DNA of 64,000 nt from Spinacia oleracea (GCF_020520425.1 NC_079487.1:104814141-104878140); one strand, 5' to 3'; numbered from the stretch's first letter, positions 48,243-60,262 are shown. Notes: generated by a model not told the origin, from the letters alone. Translations and numbers: made by a program.

Positions 48243-48801
48243 TTTTGTGGCAGGCTGGCCCAATCGTTGTTCTTTTGGTCCTTGTAAACAGATCTTTTGT
48301 GACCGGAAAAAGTTCATCAGTGTCGAGGTGCGAACGTGATTACGCTTTGACTTTATCTGCCTTGTTGGCTGAGCTATGAATTGTACGTCGTATTTCTACT
48401 TAAGGACCTTAGTATTGAATATTGATAGATGTTGCAAAGAGGAGTGTACTTGTTAAGAATTAAACAGTCGCTAATTGTTTGTAGAAATTAGTCAAGTTAT
48501 GTTTCATCATTATGATATTACTATTAGACCAGCTATTCTGTTTTCCCCAAGTTTATTACAGGCATTAATTTCTTCATTGGTTCCCCGGATTATGGATGTA
48601 AAATGTGAGCAGCACATTGCTAATGACATGAAATCGGGGATTAGGAAATTGATAAGCATGTGTCATTATAGATCTCTGCATTAAATATCCAAAGTCAATA
48701 CTGCTGTACCCTAAAAAGGCGGTTAATTACCAGTTAATTGGGATGCTATCTGTTACTCTTTATCATATAGATTCATCTTCCATATCATTTCTTGTTCAAA
48801 A
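48243..48801. other. SmD1 3' region and EDGP-like promoter
   Basis: These 559 bp contain the SmD1 3' UTR and the upstream region of the next gene. I see no further feature. A TATA-like motif may be near 48760 but is weak. Confidence 0.5.
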
Positions 48802-50004
48802 ATGGGTCAAATACTTCACCTAATCGTTCTTTTGATTTCTCTTACAACTCCGGTAATCGAAGCTCAGTCGTTTAAAACACTAGTTGCTCCCATAACCCAA
48901 GTAAACCCTTCCACTTTTCTCTACACGATCACTCTCAATCGAAAAGAGAAACTTGTGATAGATCTTGAGTCACCATTCTCGTGGCACCATTGTCGTAAAG
49001 CATTTCCCCGTGTTTCATGCCAAGCGAAGCAATGCACTGCTGCACGCGGACCAAACCAAACCCCATGTCCTTCGCACAACCCTAGAACTCCATGTTCGAC
49101 CTTACCTTCAAACCCGGTTAACCATTCATACGCCTCATCTCACTTAACCTACACCAATGTTTCAACCGCGTTTACTGATGGTCATAATCCCTTTGCACAA
49201 GCACACTACAAGAAGATCTTCCTGTCATGTGCCCCTAAGTTTCTAATTAAGTCCCTTCCTAAGGGCACTTCTGGGTTTGCTAGCCTTTCTAATGGAACTC
49301 TTTCTCTTGTATCACAGTTTTCTACTTCAAAAGTGCCGATAAAGTTCGGTATGTGCCTCGGGGATCAAGGAGTGGCCTTCTTTGGTGAAGGTCCCTTTTA
49401 TTTGTTACCTCCTCCTGGAAGGGATGTAACCCAGTTGTTGAGTTATACTCCACTTTTAAAGCACCCATTTAGGGACACTTTAGGTCACTACATTGGGTTC
49501 AAAGGTATTTCCATCAACGGACAAGCAGTCGAATTCTCGAAGAAGATGCTTCCGTTTGATAAATTAGTGATGCTCAGCACGGTCACACCTTACACTATAC
49601 TTAAAAGTTACATTTATAGGGTTTTTCTTCGACAATTTAAGAAGGCTACTCGTGGGATTCCTCGAGTAACCAAGGTTGCTCCTTTTGGGTTGTGCTTGAA
49701 TACTAGCGATTTAGGGTCTACACGGGTTGGATTGCCCGTCCCTAAGATCGATTTGCAATTGATCAAAGGAGGGAATTGGACGATATTTGGAGCAAACTCG
49801 ATGGTGCAAGTATCCAAAGACGTGGCGTGCCTTGCGTTTGTTAATGGTGGGAAGAAGGCTAAAAACGCGGTTGTGATAGGGTCGTATCAAATGCAACATA
49901 ATTTCTTACTCTTTGATCTTGTTCGGTCTAGGCTCGGGTTTAGTTCTTTGTTATTTTTCTTTCAAACTACATGTAATAACTTCAATTTCACTTCTGGTGT
50001 GTGA
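48802..50004 (+). CDS. EDGP / basic 7S globulin-like protein, catalytically dead aspartic protease fold
   Basis: This is an intronless gene of 400 residues with a signal peptide (hydrophobic 4-17, likely cleavage near EAQ at 20-22), so the product is secreted. Proteins of this group (carrot EDGP, soybean basic 7S globulin, TAXI-like xylanase inhibitors, tobacco NEC4) have a pepsin fold and inhibit microbial glucanases or xylanases instead of cutting proteins. The match includes PRVTKVAPFGLCLNTSDLG, IFGANSMVQVSKDVACLAF and LGFSS...TTCNNFNFTS. The first active-site motif reads D54-L-E instead of D-T/S-G, and the second reads LSTVTPYTIL with no Asp, as in inhibitor members. Several Cys form the usual N-terminal cluster. 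The length is slightly below the usual 420-430, with residues missing before the second site. It is tail-to-tail with the PhzF gene. Confidence 0.9.
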   Translation: MGQILHLIVLLISLTTPVIEAQSFKTLVAPITQVNPSTFLYTITLNRKEKLVIDLESPFSWHHCRKAFPRVSCQAKQCTAARGPNQTPCPSHNPRTPCSTLPSNPVNHSYASSHLTYTNVSTAFTDGHNPFAQAHYKKIFLSCAPKFLIKSLPKGTSGFASLSNGTLSLVSQFSTSKVPIKFGMCLGDQGVAFFGEGPFYLLPPPGRDVTQLLSYTPLLKHPFRDTLGHYIGFKGISINGQAVEFSKKMLPFDKLVMLSTVTPYTILKSYIYRVFLRQFKKATRGIPRVTKVAPFGLCLNTSDLGSTRVGLPVPKIDLQLIKGGNWTIFGANSMVQVSKDVACLAFVNGGKKAKNAVVIGSYQMQHNFLLFDLVRSRLGFSSLLFFFQTTCNNFNFTSGV

Positions 50005-50395
50005 ACCAAATATAGGTTGAATGAAATAATGATCTTTCAATTTGCATGTGTAAGCTCAACTGATTTGGGAGTTAACTATTTTAACCGAGAGTGATCTTTA
50101 AAAACAATTATGTACAAAATAAGCTAAGTTGACGTGAAACCATCAAATCAGATGGTAACTAGCTTAGTTGGTTAAAATCTTGAGCGATAGATTTCTACAA
50201 CCAAAAATAAAATAAAATGAAAACCATCAAAGCAATAGGATAGAGTAAGACCATCAACATTTTTGTGCAATTCAACAATCTAATAACAGGAAAAGTTGTC
50301 ACAATGGAACTTAAAAAAACTATTCCAACACAAATGTCATTAACTAGCTTATACATGCATTTTCCAGAGTTCAACTGACAGGAGCCTTAAAGGTT
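50005..50395. other. Convergent 3' region of EDGP-like and PhzF genes
   Basis: 391 bp separate the opposing stop codons. At 50155-50210 an A-box-like TAGCTTAGTTGGTTAAA followed by an A-rich tail looks like a SINE remnant. I see no gene. Confidence 0.45.
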
Positions 50396-53300
50396 TCATA
50401 CAATAACAGAGCCTTCCATGACAGTAACAGCTTTTCCTCGAAGTTTAACTCTATTTTTCTGCTCATCCAACTGCAGCTTCAAAATCCCACTTCGCGGTGA
50501 TGCCTGTTGCAGACAAAGAATTAATACGATGATCACAGTTGGCAACAGAAAAGAGAAGGGATAGACGGGAGAGAGTGGCGGTGAAGTGGTGATAGAGTAG
50601 AGCAAGGATAGTAGGGTGTATACCGCGAATGCAGTGAAATCTGACTTCCCCATCTTCTTGGACCAATACCATGCTAAAGCACAATGCGCGCTCCCACAAA
50701 CTGGATCCTGCAAGGATATATTGCAACATCAATTCAATTATGTCCATTTCATAGAGAAAACCATTTCTTTTAACATCACATATTAGGACATTATATGGTT
50801 GACTAAGGGTGCGTTCTATTCACTTGATTTTCACTTATCTTTTCTGAACTTAACTGAACTTATCTTAACTTATTAAAACTTATTTTAGTCATAAATTGTA
50901 CTTGGTCAACCCTTATTTTAGTTATAAACTTATCTGAACTTATTTTCCCCGAAATAAGTGGAAATAAGGTGAACAGAGCCTAAAACCCCCCAAAGAAACT
51001 TCCACTTACTTAAAAACTTTCTACAATAGTTTTACTGTGGACTTTATGATCCACTTAGACTAATCAGAAAAGCAAATATACTTTGAGAATTTTGCATCTT
51101 TGGAAGTCATTCTAAACCTTGATCATATCTGCAATGTAGCTTTTCTTAATTGGCAATATCAAATCACACACATAACTTAACCACAATTATTATTAAGATG
51201 ATGTTCCCTCAAGTACAATGCAATAAAAGAATTCAGAGCATGAACTCTTTCTGAAAGAGATCTAGACAAAGTTATAAATATAATACCTCATCGATGCCAT
51301 ACTTTGGGCAGAAGAATCGACTAAAAAAATCAAACTCAGATCCAGATGGTGCAGCTGCAGATATGATCAACCCCCTGCCAGGGCATTTTTTAACTTCCTC
51401 AAGGTCAACTCTCATATCTGTAACAGCTTTTGCTGATGGCAAAACAACCTAAGAAATACTAACAAGTTAATAGTTTTCTTTCTGAAAACAGAAATTCAAA
51501 CATTGCAAAAACATTACAAAATCCACCCATGAAACCCAACATGATGAGAAGAAGATGCAATGTTTTGACATATTGATAAAAAAAATAAGACTAGTGATTA
51601 AATTAAGTAAATGAACAGAGTTTGACATACAAATAGATCATCTGAAGCCGTCTTCTTCATATCGATGACAGAAGAACCTAATACTTTAGATATAGAAGAG
51701 GCCTCATCTAAACTGCATTCCGTTGTTGCAATAGCAGGAAAATCTAATTCGATCAAGAATGGTTGTCGTTCCACTTCACCTTTCTCGGACTCTTTTAGTT
51801 CAATCACTTTATGGGCCGTTAAGATGCCAGAGAGTGTTGAGAATTCTACTGTATTTTCCTTCACCAAACCGGATGTGAAACAAAAGTGTGCAGCCGCTAA
51901 GGTTGCATGACCACAGAGTTCTACCTGCAAAGTTCAGCAAAGTACTATCATACTTCAGTTCCATTGGCACACTTAAGAGTGAGTTTATCCCTCATACGCA
52001 ACTCCAAACTCTGCCACATCAGTTTTCCATAACTTTTATCTGTTTTTTCGTTATTCAGACTCACACAAGACTCTCCCTACTTTTTCCACATTACCCACTT
52101 ACAAGTAATTAAATAGGATAAAGTGTGATGATGTGACATGATTTGATTTGGTTGGAGGAAAAGGTGGAGTCTTGAGTGAGTCTTGGATTTTCAAACTCAC
52201 CTCCAGACTTGTTGTAGTCTTTTATCACATGATCTCAAGAGTCTGGCTTTAGACACCCTTCCAGACTCCCCGGCTACTTTTGTCTTGCCTTTTCTGTGTA
52301 GAGTACATACAACACAATAAATTTAAAACTGGTGAAGCTAAAATGCATTTGCCCATCTATGCTAATAGTCCAATATATTAAAAAGCGTTGATAAGCAAGT
52401 CTATGTGTCATGTGGCACTCTTACTAATCTCACTCCAGGGCATCACCCGAGCCTAAATACTAAAATACTACTCCCTCCGTCCCGGAATACTTGACCTGTT
52501 TTCCTTATCGGGCCGTCCCTTAATACTTGACCTGTTTCTAAAAATGGAAATATTCTAACAATATTATATTATTTCTCACTCCACCCCTATTAACCCACCT
52601 ACCCCCTACTCCATACAAAAAATAATTACAAATTCAACCCCTACTCTCCCCCAACCCCACCTCTTAACCCACCTCCCACTATCAACTACTACCTATTAAA
52701 TTAAATAAGTCAATTCAAGTCCCTTAAACTCTGTGCCGGTCAAACCGGATCGAGTATTCCGTGACGGAGGGAGTAGTTAAATTTCAAAAGCTGTTTGATG
52801 TACTTTTACACATAACATATGCTACCATCACAAAATAAAGACAGAACCAAGTCCAAAACAATTAAGCTAGAATAATCAACTAAGTAAAGAGTGAAAATAA
52901 ATTACAATTCTTCATATTCTCATCTTAATTTCATGAGTATCCTTCCTACCTCTAAGCATTTTTTCTTCTTCTGTTTTTGTTATTTTTGTATTGTAAGAAA
53001 TACTCCCTCCGTTTTTTAATAAGAGTTACACTTATGGTCGTTTTTTAATAGGAGTTACATTTGTTTTCAAATAAGAGTTACACTTCATTTTTTGTTAAAG
53101 TTTTACTCCCCCATTCTCATTTTACTTGCTCAATTTGACCAATTTTTGTGAGTCTTTTTTTTTTTTTTATTAAAGTAGAGCAAGTAAAATGAGATTGAAG
53201 ATACTCTGTAATATATGTCGGTCAAACTGTAACTCTTACTAAAAAAACGGAAGGAGTACGTGACGTCACAATCTCTATCATCTAGGACAATTTACATTGT

Positions 53301-53754
53301 ACAAAGTACAATGCTACTCCATTCTTAATGGTTAAAGTCTTACTTATACTCTTACATTAGCAAGGGTGAAAGTCAAAATAAAAAGTGAAAAAAAAAGAAA
53401 AAAAAGAAAGAAGAGTTGACCTCAGTAACAGGAGTGAACCAACGGAGATGAAATCGAGGATGTGGGGAATCAGAAACAGGAAAAGGAATGAGATAACTAG
53501 TTTCAGAGATATTGAATTCAGCAGCAACTGATTGAAGCCACTCATTTTCTCTTTCCTCTTCGAGTAAACAAACAGCAGCTGGGTTACCCTTGAACTCGGA
53601 ATCTGTGAACGCGTCAATCTGATACAAAATCAAAAACTCAGTGAGATCACTATCATAGCATTAGAAATTTAGAACACAGTGAAATCAAAAGATGCAGTAT
53701 TGTTTGTTAGAATCTTACCACAGCGTATTTGACTGGCTTTTTGGTAATCCCCAT
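50396..53754 (-). CDS. PhzF-family (phenazine biosynthesis-like) protein
   Basis: Six exons join in phase 0 throughout: 53754-53719, 53618-53421, 51924-51631, 51448-51287, 50707-50624 and 50503-50396, giving 293 residues. PhzF proteins have two diaminopimelate-epimerase-like halves. Bacterial PhzF isomerises dihydrohydroxyanthranilate, but the substrate of the plant members is not known to me. Family marks are IDAFTDSEFKGNPAAVCLLE, NISETSYL with Glu51 at the position of the catalytic Glu, LRWFTPVTEVELCGHATLAA, and DPVCGSAHCALAWYW (231-245), where Cys replaces the more usual Thr. The length is typical. Intron 2 holds three or more MITEs and intron 4 a Tourist-like element. The ATG at 53754 begins MGITKKPVKYAV, a good family start. 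No phenazine cluster is expected in a plant. Confidence 0.93.
50807..50980. mobile_element. Tourist-like MITE in PhzF intron 4
   Basis: The 174-bp element runs from GGGTGCGTTCTATTCAC to GGTGAACAGAGCC. It is flanked by TAA at 50804-50806 and 50981-50983, matching PIF/Harbinger target preference. TATCTGAACTTA-type words recur inside. Related words appear near 21040-21130 and 36470-36520. Confidence 0.8.
51976..52275. mobile_element. Truncated Tourist-like MITE in PhzF intron 2
   Basis: The left end GAGTGAGTTTATCC and internal CAGACTCACACAAGACTC match the element at 15324-16259, here without its GC-rich insert. The right terminus is not preserved. Confidence 0.6.
52471..52773. mobile_element. 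Stowaway-like MITE in PhzF intron 2
   Basis: CTCCCTCCGTCCCGGAATAC and TATTCCGTGACGGAGGGAG are inverted ends, with TA on both sides (52469-52470 and 52774-52775). The length is 303 bp. Confidence 0.88.
53003..53256. mobile_element. Stowaway-like MITE with nested fragment, PhzF intron 2
   Basis: CTCCCTCCGTTTTTTAATAAG and CTTACTAAAAAAACGGAAGGAG are inverted ends with TA on each side. Inside, 53106-53205 carries a second inverted pair (CTCATTTTACTTGCTC and GAGCAAGTAAAATGAG), suggesting another MITE inserted here. Confidence 0.75.
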
Positions 53755-54584
53755 TTTGATTTTGCGTTATCTTGTTAGTTCTTCCAGTTTAATTGGAAAT
53801 GCAATCAGGAGTTTTAATAGACATGGGAAGAAAATTCGCGGGCAATTAGTCAACCTCACCAACCACGCCCACTTATGAAGTAAAAATACTCGTACCAATA
53901 GGATAAATAAAAAAGGTAACATTACTATTCACGCAATACTGTAAATATATTGAACTTTCAATAATTAATGGTATCAAAAATGAAAAAAAATAGTACCAAA
54001 AAAGTAATAATATCAAAAAAAATGAAACAATGATATCTTCTATGATATTTAATAAAATCATGCAAAATGATATAAAAAGTGAAACAACAGTACCTTAAAA
54101 AGACAATAGTATCAAAATGACATTATAAAAAACGAAACAATGGTATTTGCGTTACGGGATTCACTACATGTTACATAAAGTTCTTTTTATAACTGTTAGC
54201 CGCCTCTCCAACTTTCCACGTCCACTGATGAAGTGATGATTTAAAATTCGGTGTCTAGTCGAGTCATGTCGTGCTAGCTAGCTCTCTTACTAATTTTAAG
54301 ATTTTTTGTTAATTGCTTAAATAATAAGTGAGTAGGCGTGCAGGCTGGCCCATAAAACTTATAGCGCTCACGCTAAATTTATAAGATGGTGTTCATCCAT
54401 TACCCATGACCTATTGTTGTGCCTCTCATTTCATGCCACATTCACATCGGGCACTTGTCTTGCCAAACCAATTTTATGTTGGGCTCGGGCAGCCCGTTTG
54501 CTGGCTACCAGTCCATGCCCAACTCTAACCCCCACCCTAAGACATCTCCCAATCCAACCCCTGGAGTTTATGGAGGGAGAACAT
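53755..54584. other. PhzF upstream region
   Basis: This region contains the PhzF promoter, with no gene in 830 bp. AT-rich repeats of AATGGTATCAAAA-like words occur at 53960-54150. Pyrimidine-rich DNA follows. Confidence 0.45.
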
Positions 54585-54595
54585 ACTTCACGTAC

Positions 54596-55156
54596 CGATT
54601 GCATGTTGATTCAGTGGTGATTTAGGCCGAACTTGGTAGGGAGGACCCCGTGTTCGATCCCCTACAACAACAATTGGGAAAGGACTGAAACCTATCCACC
54701 CAAAACTCGCCCCGATTCCGGATTAACCCTAAGGGCATGCTTGGATTAAGGGTAATGTATTAAAGGGGTAATAAAAGTCAAACTAAGGTAATTGAAGGTG
54801 ATGATGAGGAGATGAAATGGTGGCAAGGGGAACAAGCTAGTGTTGGCAAGAAAAAAATAAAAGGAAAGAGGGAACAAATACCCTCATCATGGGGGGAATA
54901 GTTACCCACCATCCCACTAGGGTGATTATTACCCTCATTTGGGGTAATAACTTCCCCCCTTCCTCCCTTCTCTTTACAACACCACCACTACCACAACTTC
55001 TCATCACAATACCACCACACCACCCTCCTTGCAACCACCTCAATTCACCTTTATTGTCATTTTATTATAGTGGTTTGACTTTTATTACCCCAATAATCCA
55101 TTGCACCCAATCCAAACGTGCCCTAAGGGTCAACCGAGTACTAACACCAAAAACAG
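54596..55156 (+). repeat. tRNA-derived SINE, family 1, copy C, split by a MITE
   Basis: This copy begins CCGATTGCATGTTGATTCAGTGG and ends AACACCAAAAACAG. It is flanked by the 11-bp duplication ACTTCACGTAC at 54585-54595 and 55157-55167. A canonical B-box GTTCGATCCC is present. A 391-bp Tourist-like MITE at 54733-55123 interrupts its 3' part. Confidence 0.92.
54733..55123. mobile_element. Tourist-like MITE nested in a SINE
   Basis: The element runs from GGGCATGCTTGGATTAAGGG to CCAATCCAAACGTGCCC. It has long inverted ends that also share GGGGTAATAAAAGTCAAAC and its inverse. TAA flanks both sides (54730-54732 and 55124-55126), as for PIF/Harbinger elements. The host SINE reads continuously across the site when the MITE and one TAA are set aside. 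Confidence 0.93.
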
Positions 55157-55444
55157 ACTTCACGTACGGTTAATAGTACATGAATTGCCATCCGCTTAAG
55201 AAATTTTTTAGAAACTGCAATTCTAGCATATATACAATCAGATTAAGAAGAATTTTAGAAACAGTTTCGGATGTTGGAAGTTAGAAACTTAAAACATTAT
55301 TATTATTTACAAATGCAGCCAAGCCTTACATCCTAATCAATATCCTTGAAATAAATTGTGACAGTTCCAACAAGGCAACTGAGTTTATTAGTGTGGGATA
55401 TAGCAACAATTTATAAATTACAACAAATTTCACATCCCACGAAG

Positions 55445-58400
55445 TCACCAAATCCCTTCCTTGGACATTTTCAGAAAACGGGACAGTGTAAGGCTAGGAA
55501 TCTCCAACGGACCCGATTTTTTCTTCTGTATCTTTGTCGTCTTCACCGATTTCGAGCCTCTACTTTGTGTCTCTGTAACTGAGATCAAGTCATAGAACTG
55601 TTCCACATAGGAACAAAATCGCGAGTGAGATTGCTATTTTATTCACAAATATGACCTCAGTATCTTACAGCAAGAGGAAGAGGCAACACAATATTGTCAT
55701 AACAGATGTAACACTGAAATTTCCATCCCTCATGAATCCTAGGCATATAACCTAAAAGAGTAAAAGCCCTTTTGGCTGGTTGCCTACATGATTGTCACTA
55801 ATTAAATCAAATTTTCATTCTATATTTTATGGATGGTGAATATTACTGTCATTTTGGGGGTTGGCACTTGGCAGTTGGCAGTCTAGGCCTGGTCCACATT
55901 TAAGCAAGCCCATGTTTTAAGCCGAGTTAGAGAGGAGGGAAGGGGAGGTACACTTTCCATAAGTGTTAGCACTGGAACTCGAATCTGAGAACTTCAATTC
56001 ACCAAGTGGATTTCCCACCACTATGCCAAACTTGGGTATGCACATCTTCATTTAGTCATAACATGGACATGCAAGTTATCTCACACTTCATATAACTTTT
56101 GACAATTTTTGTGGATGTCAACCAGTGTAGTTGGTAAAGTCTTGAGGGGGTGGTACCCAAAACCTGGGATTGAATCCCGTCTACATCATTTGTCGTCTTG
56201 CACCAAAAAAATAAATAAATAACTTCCAACAATTTTTTAATTCCAAATTATGACCATGAAAATATAGAATAGATCCTATTCTGTTTATAATTTTAAAATA
56301 TCCTCCTCATTTCCGAACTTCCTTCTTAAACCCATAAGGCCATAACCATTTAAATTCCCAAGAAGTTACTTATAACAAGCTCCATTAAAAAATTCCAGGA
56401 GGGTGGGAGGGGGGAGGGGGGGTACATAAGGTTTAACGCATACTAACTATCATGGACCTGGAATTCAGTGGCTTTCTGAGGTTTAACACATCAACTATAC
56501 AAGGTTACTTTAAATACCGTTTTCACACCAGATCACTTTAAACCACCCATATCGGGCATTTAAATTTAACCATTTGGCAAACTGTCCGAGGTCTTTCTAG
56601 CACCTATCACTGAGATGCTAATCTTTGAATGAAGGAGCCAAATAAGACAACATTGTCTCTACCAAAAAAGCTAAATGTGCATCAGTTGTAGAGGCTATTA
56701 CCTCGCACACACCATGAAGCAACAACCTGTGGAAAGGATCTTGGACCTGAAGCAACAGAACTTCAGAATCATTGCCGTTCCCAATAAATGCGCGTATGCG
56801 GTTCTGGAAAGGAAGAAAATAAAGCATCAGAAAATTGCAAGACAAGGAACATGTTAGTGGGGACTGACAAGGGCTGGGGAAGCTGAGTACCAATAACAAC
56901 TTTGCCAATACGACAATTACTGCTATTCACAAAGGGCTTTCTCATTTAAAACTTAGACGTGCTACAAATAAACAAAAACAAGAACAAAAGCTTACTGCTA
57001 TTCAGAAACTACTCAAACAACTATAGGCTGAAATAGATCCCAAAAAAAAAAACCCTAATTCAGAGTAAAAAAAAATCTAAATTCAATATTATGCCTTCCA
57101 GTGGTATTACTAGTTCAAAACAAGAGGAGCCTGTGTCCTCTCCAACAGATGCAGCTTTTTCTTTATTGAAAAAATTAGCTATTTGAACATGAATGATCAT
57201 TTTCAAACCAAGACTTCTCACACTTCTACTAAGTTCCCTGCAGAAACATAAACAAATTATTCTCCTACTGAAAACAAAGTTCACCTATGTTAGGATTAAT
57301 ATCAGCGAGTTCATTCCTCTGCCATAAGGAATAACAAAACCAAAGGCGTTATGTTGTTGTTGGTTTGACAAAGTTGTCTCTTTACACTTTAGAGAATGCG
57401 TATCCCAGAAGAAAGTCAGAATTTTGTTTCCCAAAACATGTATTGTAAACAATATGATAAACTGTGAACCTATTATTCACCACCTCTAACATGTACAACT
57501 AGATAATGGAACAATTGATGTTCGCCACATACCACACTTGAACTATGTACCAGAAATGTTAGAACACTTATACTGTGTTTGCATAGCAAGACAAAAGGGG
57601 AGGGGAGGGAAAGAAAAGAACGGGAACGGGAAAGAAAGGAAGGCATGAGGTGGAGCAAGAACAACCTGAAACAAAGGGCCCACACGCTTAGGAGGGCCTC
57701 GATCAAAGTGCATCGGCCAAAAAGAACAAAGGCTAGCTAATCCTACAGAATTTAAATGGCCTTAAACAATTTTTATGACAGCAAGTGAGCTCAAACCAAA
57801 CTTGCGGGGGCTTGTTTGATATGTGGTAATCAAGTAAAGCAATCTGAACCTCTGATTCCCTTAGAACATGTATGGTTGGTGATTTTGAAAATTACTTTTC
57901 CCTTTAATTAGTGTTAGTTCCCTCAACTCCCTCAACCTTGATTACCACACCCCCGCTCGGGACTTACATAACCCCTAAAAGCTCCTATACACCATGACTA
58001 CCATTGGCCCACCTTGACCACCACCCTAAACACCATCCTAATCCTATATCCACCACCAAACAACCCTCACAACACCAATCCGTAGCTTGATCCTACCACT
58101 CCAACCACCGTGGCTCCATCAGCGCCACCAACAACCCGGCCCATCAGCTTCACAAACAGCCCATCTCAATCCCTCCTCCCATCAAAAATCCTACCCCACT
58201 ACCACCACCCCCACTAACAGCCGTACAACTAGCCTTCCATCCTACCCATATCAGCCAAAAGAATCTCCAACACATCCCATGAAGTCATGAACCACCTAGA
58301 TAACCACCTCCACAGCCAACAACCACAACCATCAATTGTGTGTAGAGAGAGGGAGAGAGAAAGATTAAGATTTAAGACATACCCTTTATATATGAAATAA

Positions 58401-60262
58401 AGTTTTAGAGTCTAGATGGTTGAAATTGGCCAAAAAATCTCGCACTTTTATGGTCGAATTAAGCCAAATAAGCCTTTCTTATTGTTGGAAAGGGGTCATG
58501 TTTTATTAATTTTGGTGTTTTGTCTTCAAAATGTGATTACGATGTCCTTATATGAGATGGAAGCAGCGACATCAATGGATGACGGAGAAGAAAGATGGTA
58601 GTGGAGGAGGTTATGAAGGGGAAGAGGTGGAAATAGTAGTGGTGAGCAATAGAGGATGAAGATAAAGGTGGTTGAAAGAGAGAATAACACGAGGAATGTG
58701 GATATTGAAAGAAAATACCAACCGAACAGATATGATGTGTAATGATTTCAGTTTCTCACTTTCCCCTTTGAAACAAAAATATATATTTAAGTTCCCTTTC
58801 ATGTTTCTTTTCCCCTAGTTTCCCTTTCTCTATTGAGAACCAAGTGGGAAAAATAGTCAAAACTAACATCACTCTTTTATCTCATAAACGAATGGGAAAA
58901 ATATAAGCACAAAACTTCTATTGAGAAATACAAAATAAACAGTATGGCACAATACCTCATAGCCCTCGATGAGCTCAGGGAGAAAGCTACGTCGAAAAGC
59001 TTCCCTTGTTCGACAATCAATTTTATGCCATGCATTCATGACAGCCGTTTTGTCAGCGTCAACGTGGGTTTTACGCTTCTGAGAGCTTTGTCTAATGGAC
59101 TCCAAAATGCTAGCCTACAAGAATACTTATACACGTGAAAAAGTTGTTGGAAATAGTATATTCATTTGAAGTTGCATAGTTTGGGAAACTAGTGCTGCTA
59201 AATTAGTATATTCAAAGTTGTTGCAAACAACTCTTTCTGTGTAATGTGTAATCTAGCTTTACATCCTTACTCTTCAAAATTAAGGACTCATACGACGAAC
59301 AATATTTTAGACAAATAATTGCATATAATTGTCAACAATTGGAAACTGGAAGCAAGAACATTCAAGATTACACAAACATAGCCTTAAAAATCTTGAATTC
59401 CTGTCTTAAGGCACAAATTTATTACCTTAGATGAATCTTTATGGAAAGAAGCGAGTAAGGGTTGTATGAGATGGAAAGCGAGTAAGGGTGGTATGAGATG
59501 GAAAGAAAATGACCTCTTTATCCATGTCTGTGTTCCTAACTTTGTCCCAATCCCCCACATTGGCCATGCAAAACGATGACAATGGAACCTCCTCACCTGC
59601 AACAAACCATACATCAATAACAGGAAAAGAAGCCAGTTACAACCCACCCATCAGGGAATGTTAACTAAGCACCTCCTAACTAATGTCCACTCATGAGTCA
59701 CATACATCAACATAAAAATTAAAATCACAAATTATTAGCCCGGTATCACGAGCAAACAACTTCCTAGCAAAGCTCTTCTTCAGAAGCAATTGGTAATTCT
59801 TTGAGTAACCAGACTACCAAAGAAGCATCCCAAGATCTAAACTCTAACACTTTATTTGGATAAGTTGAAATGGAGAGAAAGGGAGAGAAGGGAAAGGGAG
59901 CAACGTGTTCCCTTGTTTGGATAAGGGGTTGGGGGCAGGCAGGGGAGGGACAGGGAGCTCCTCATTTAATAAACAGCCATCCCTCCAAAATTGGAGAGAT
60001 TTGGAGGGGAAATGAGGAGCTTCACCTTTCGTCTCCCTTTCTTTTCCCTCCCCTCCCTTTCTTTTGCCTTTTATCTTGTTATCTAAACAAAGAGTGAACT
60101 TGCGGGTTCAGGGCCTAAAAATAAAAATAAAATCTAAATATGAAGCAACTTACCCCAGGGTGGTGGAGCAAACAATCCCCTAATTTCTTCGGCATTAAGA
60201 CGAGGGACGAGCTCCATCAAAAGTCGGTCATTCAATAATCTTCGTGATCGTCGATTGCCAAC
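55445..60262 (-). CDS. R3H-domain protein with R3H-associated N-terminal domain (5' end not found)
   Basis: Five exons join in phase: 60262-60154, 59596-59514, 59114-58956, 56803-56702 and 55597-55445, giving the C-terminal 201 residues. The R3H-associated region reads VGNRRSRRLLNDRLLMELVP, RGLFAPPPWGEEVPLSSFC and NTDMDKE, then TAVMNAWHKIDCRTREAFRR and SFLPELIEGYE. The R3H domain follows with IRAFIGNGNDSEVLLLQV and DPFHRLLLHGVCE, where R and H are three residues apart as the name requires, then FYDLISVT and a basic tail (KTTKIQKKKSG) ending KEGIW. R3H domains bind single-stranded nucleic acid. This group of plant proteins has no established role that I know of. The first exon starts with a normal acceptor in phase 0, so at least one upstream exon is missing. 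I could not find it in 60263-64000. Confidence 0.85.
55910..56040 (-). repeat. SINE-like element in R3H gene intron 4
   Basis: On the minus strand the A-box-like TTGGCATAGTGGTGGGAA is followed by the B-box-like AGATTCGAGTTCC at normal tRNA spacing. No flanking duplication was resolved. Confidence 0.5.
56114..56220 (+). repeat. Third SINE type in R3H gene intron 4
   Basis: The A-box-like TGTAGTTGGTAAAGTC and the B-box-like GGGATTGAATCCC are spaced as in tRNA genes and followed by an A-rich tail. Flanks TAACTTTTGACAATTTTT and TAACTTCCAACAATTTTT look like a decayed target duplication. Confidence 0.6.
59849..60095. mobile_element. MITE in R3H gene intron 1 of the visible part
   Basis: CACTTTATTTGGATAAG at the left and TTATCTAAACAAAGAGTGA at the right are imperfect inverted ends around a purine- and pyrimidine-rich core. 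No clear target duplication was found. Confidence 0.5.

Noticed and set aside
58087-58290. Pro/Thr/Ser-rich reading frame
   Set aside because: It is low-complexity CCA-rich DNA inside an intron of the R3H gene, with no domain and no splice support.
50396-60262. Possible biosynthetic cluster suggested by the PhzF-like gene
   Set aside because: The neighbours (EDGP-like, R3H, SmD1) are unrelated. Plant PhzF-like genes are common and are not linked to phenazine production.
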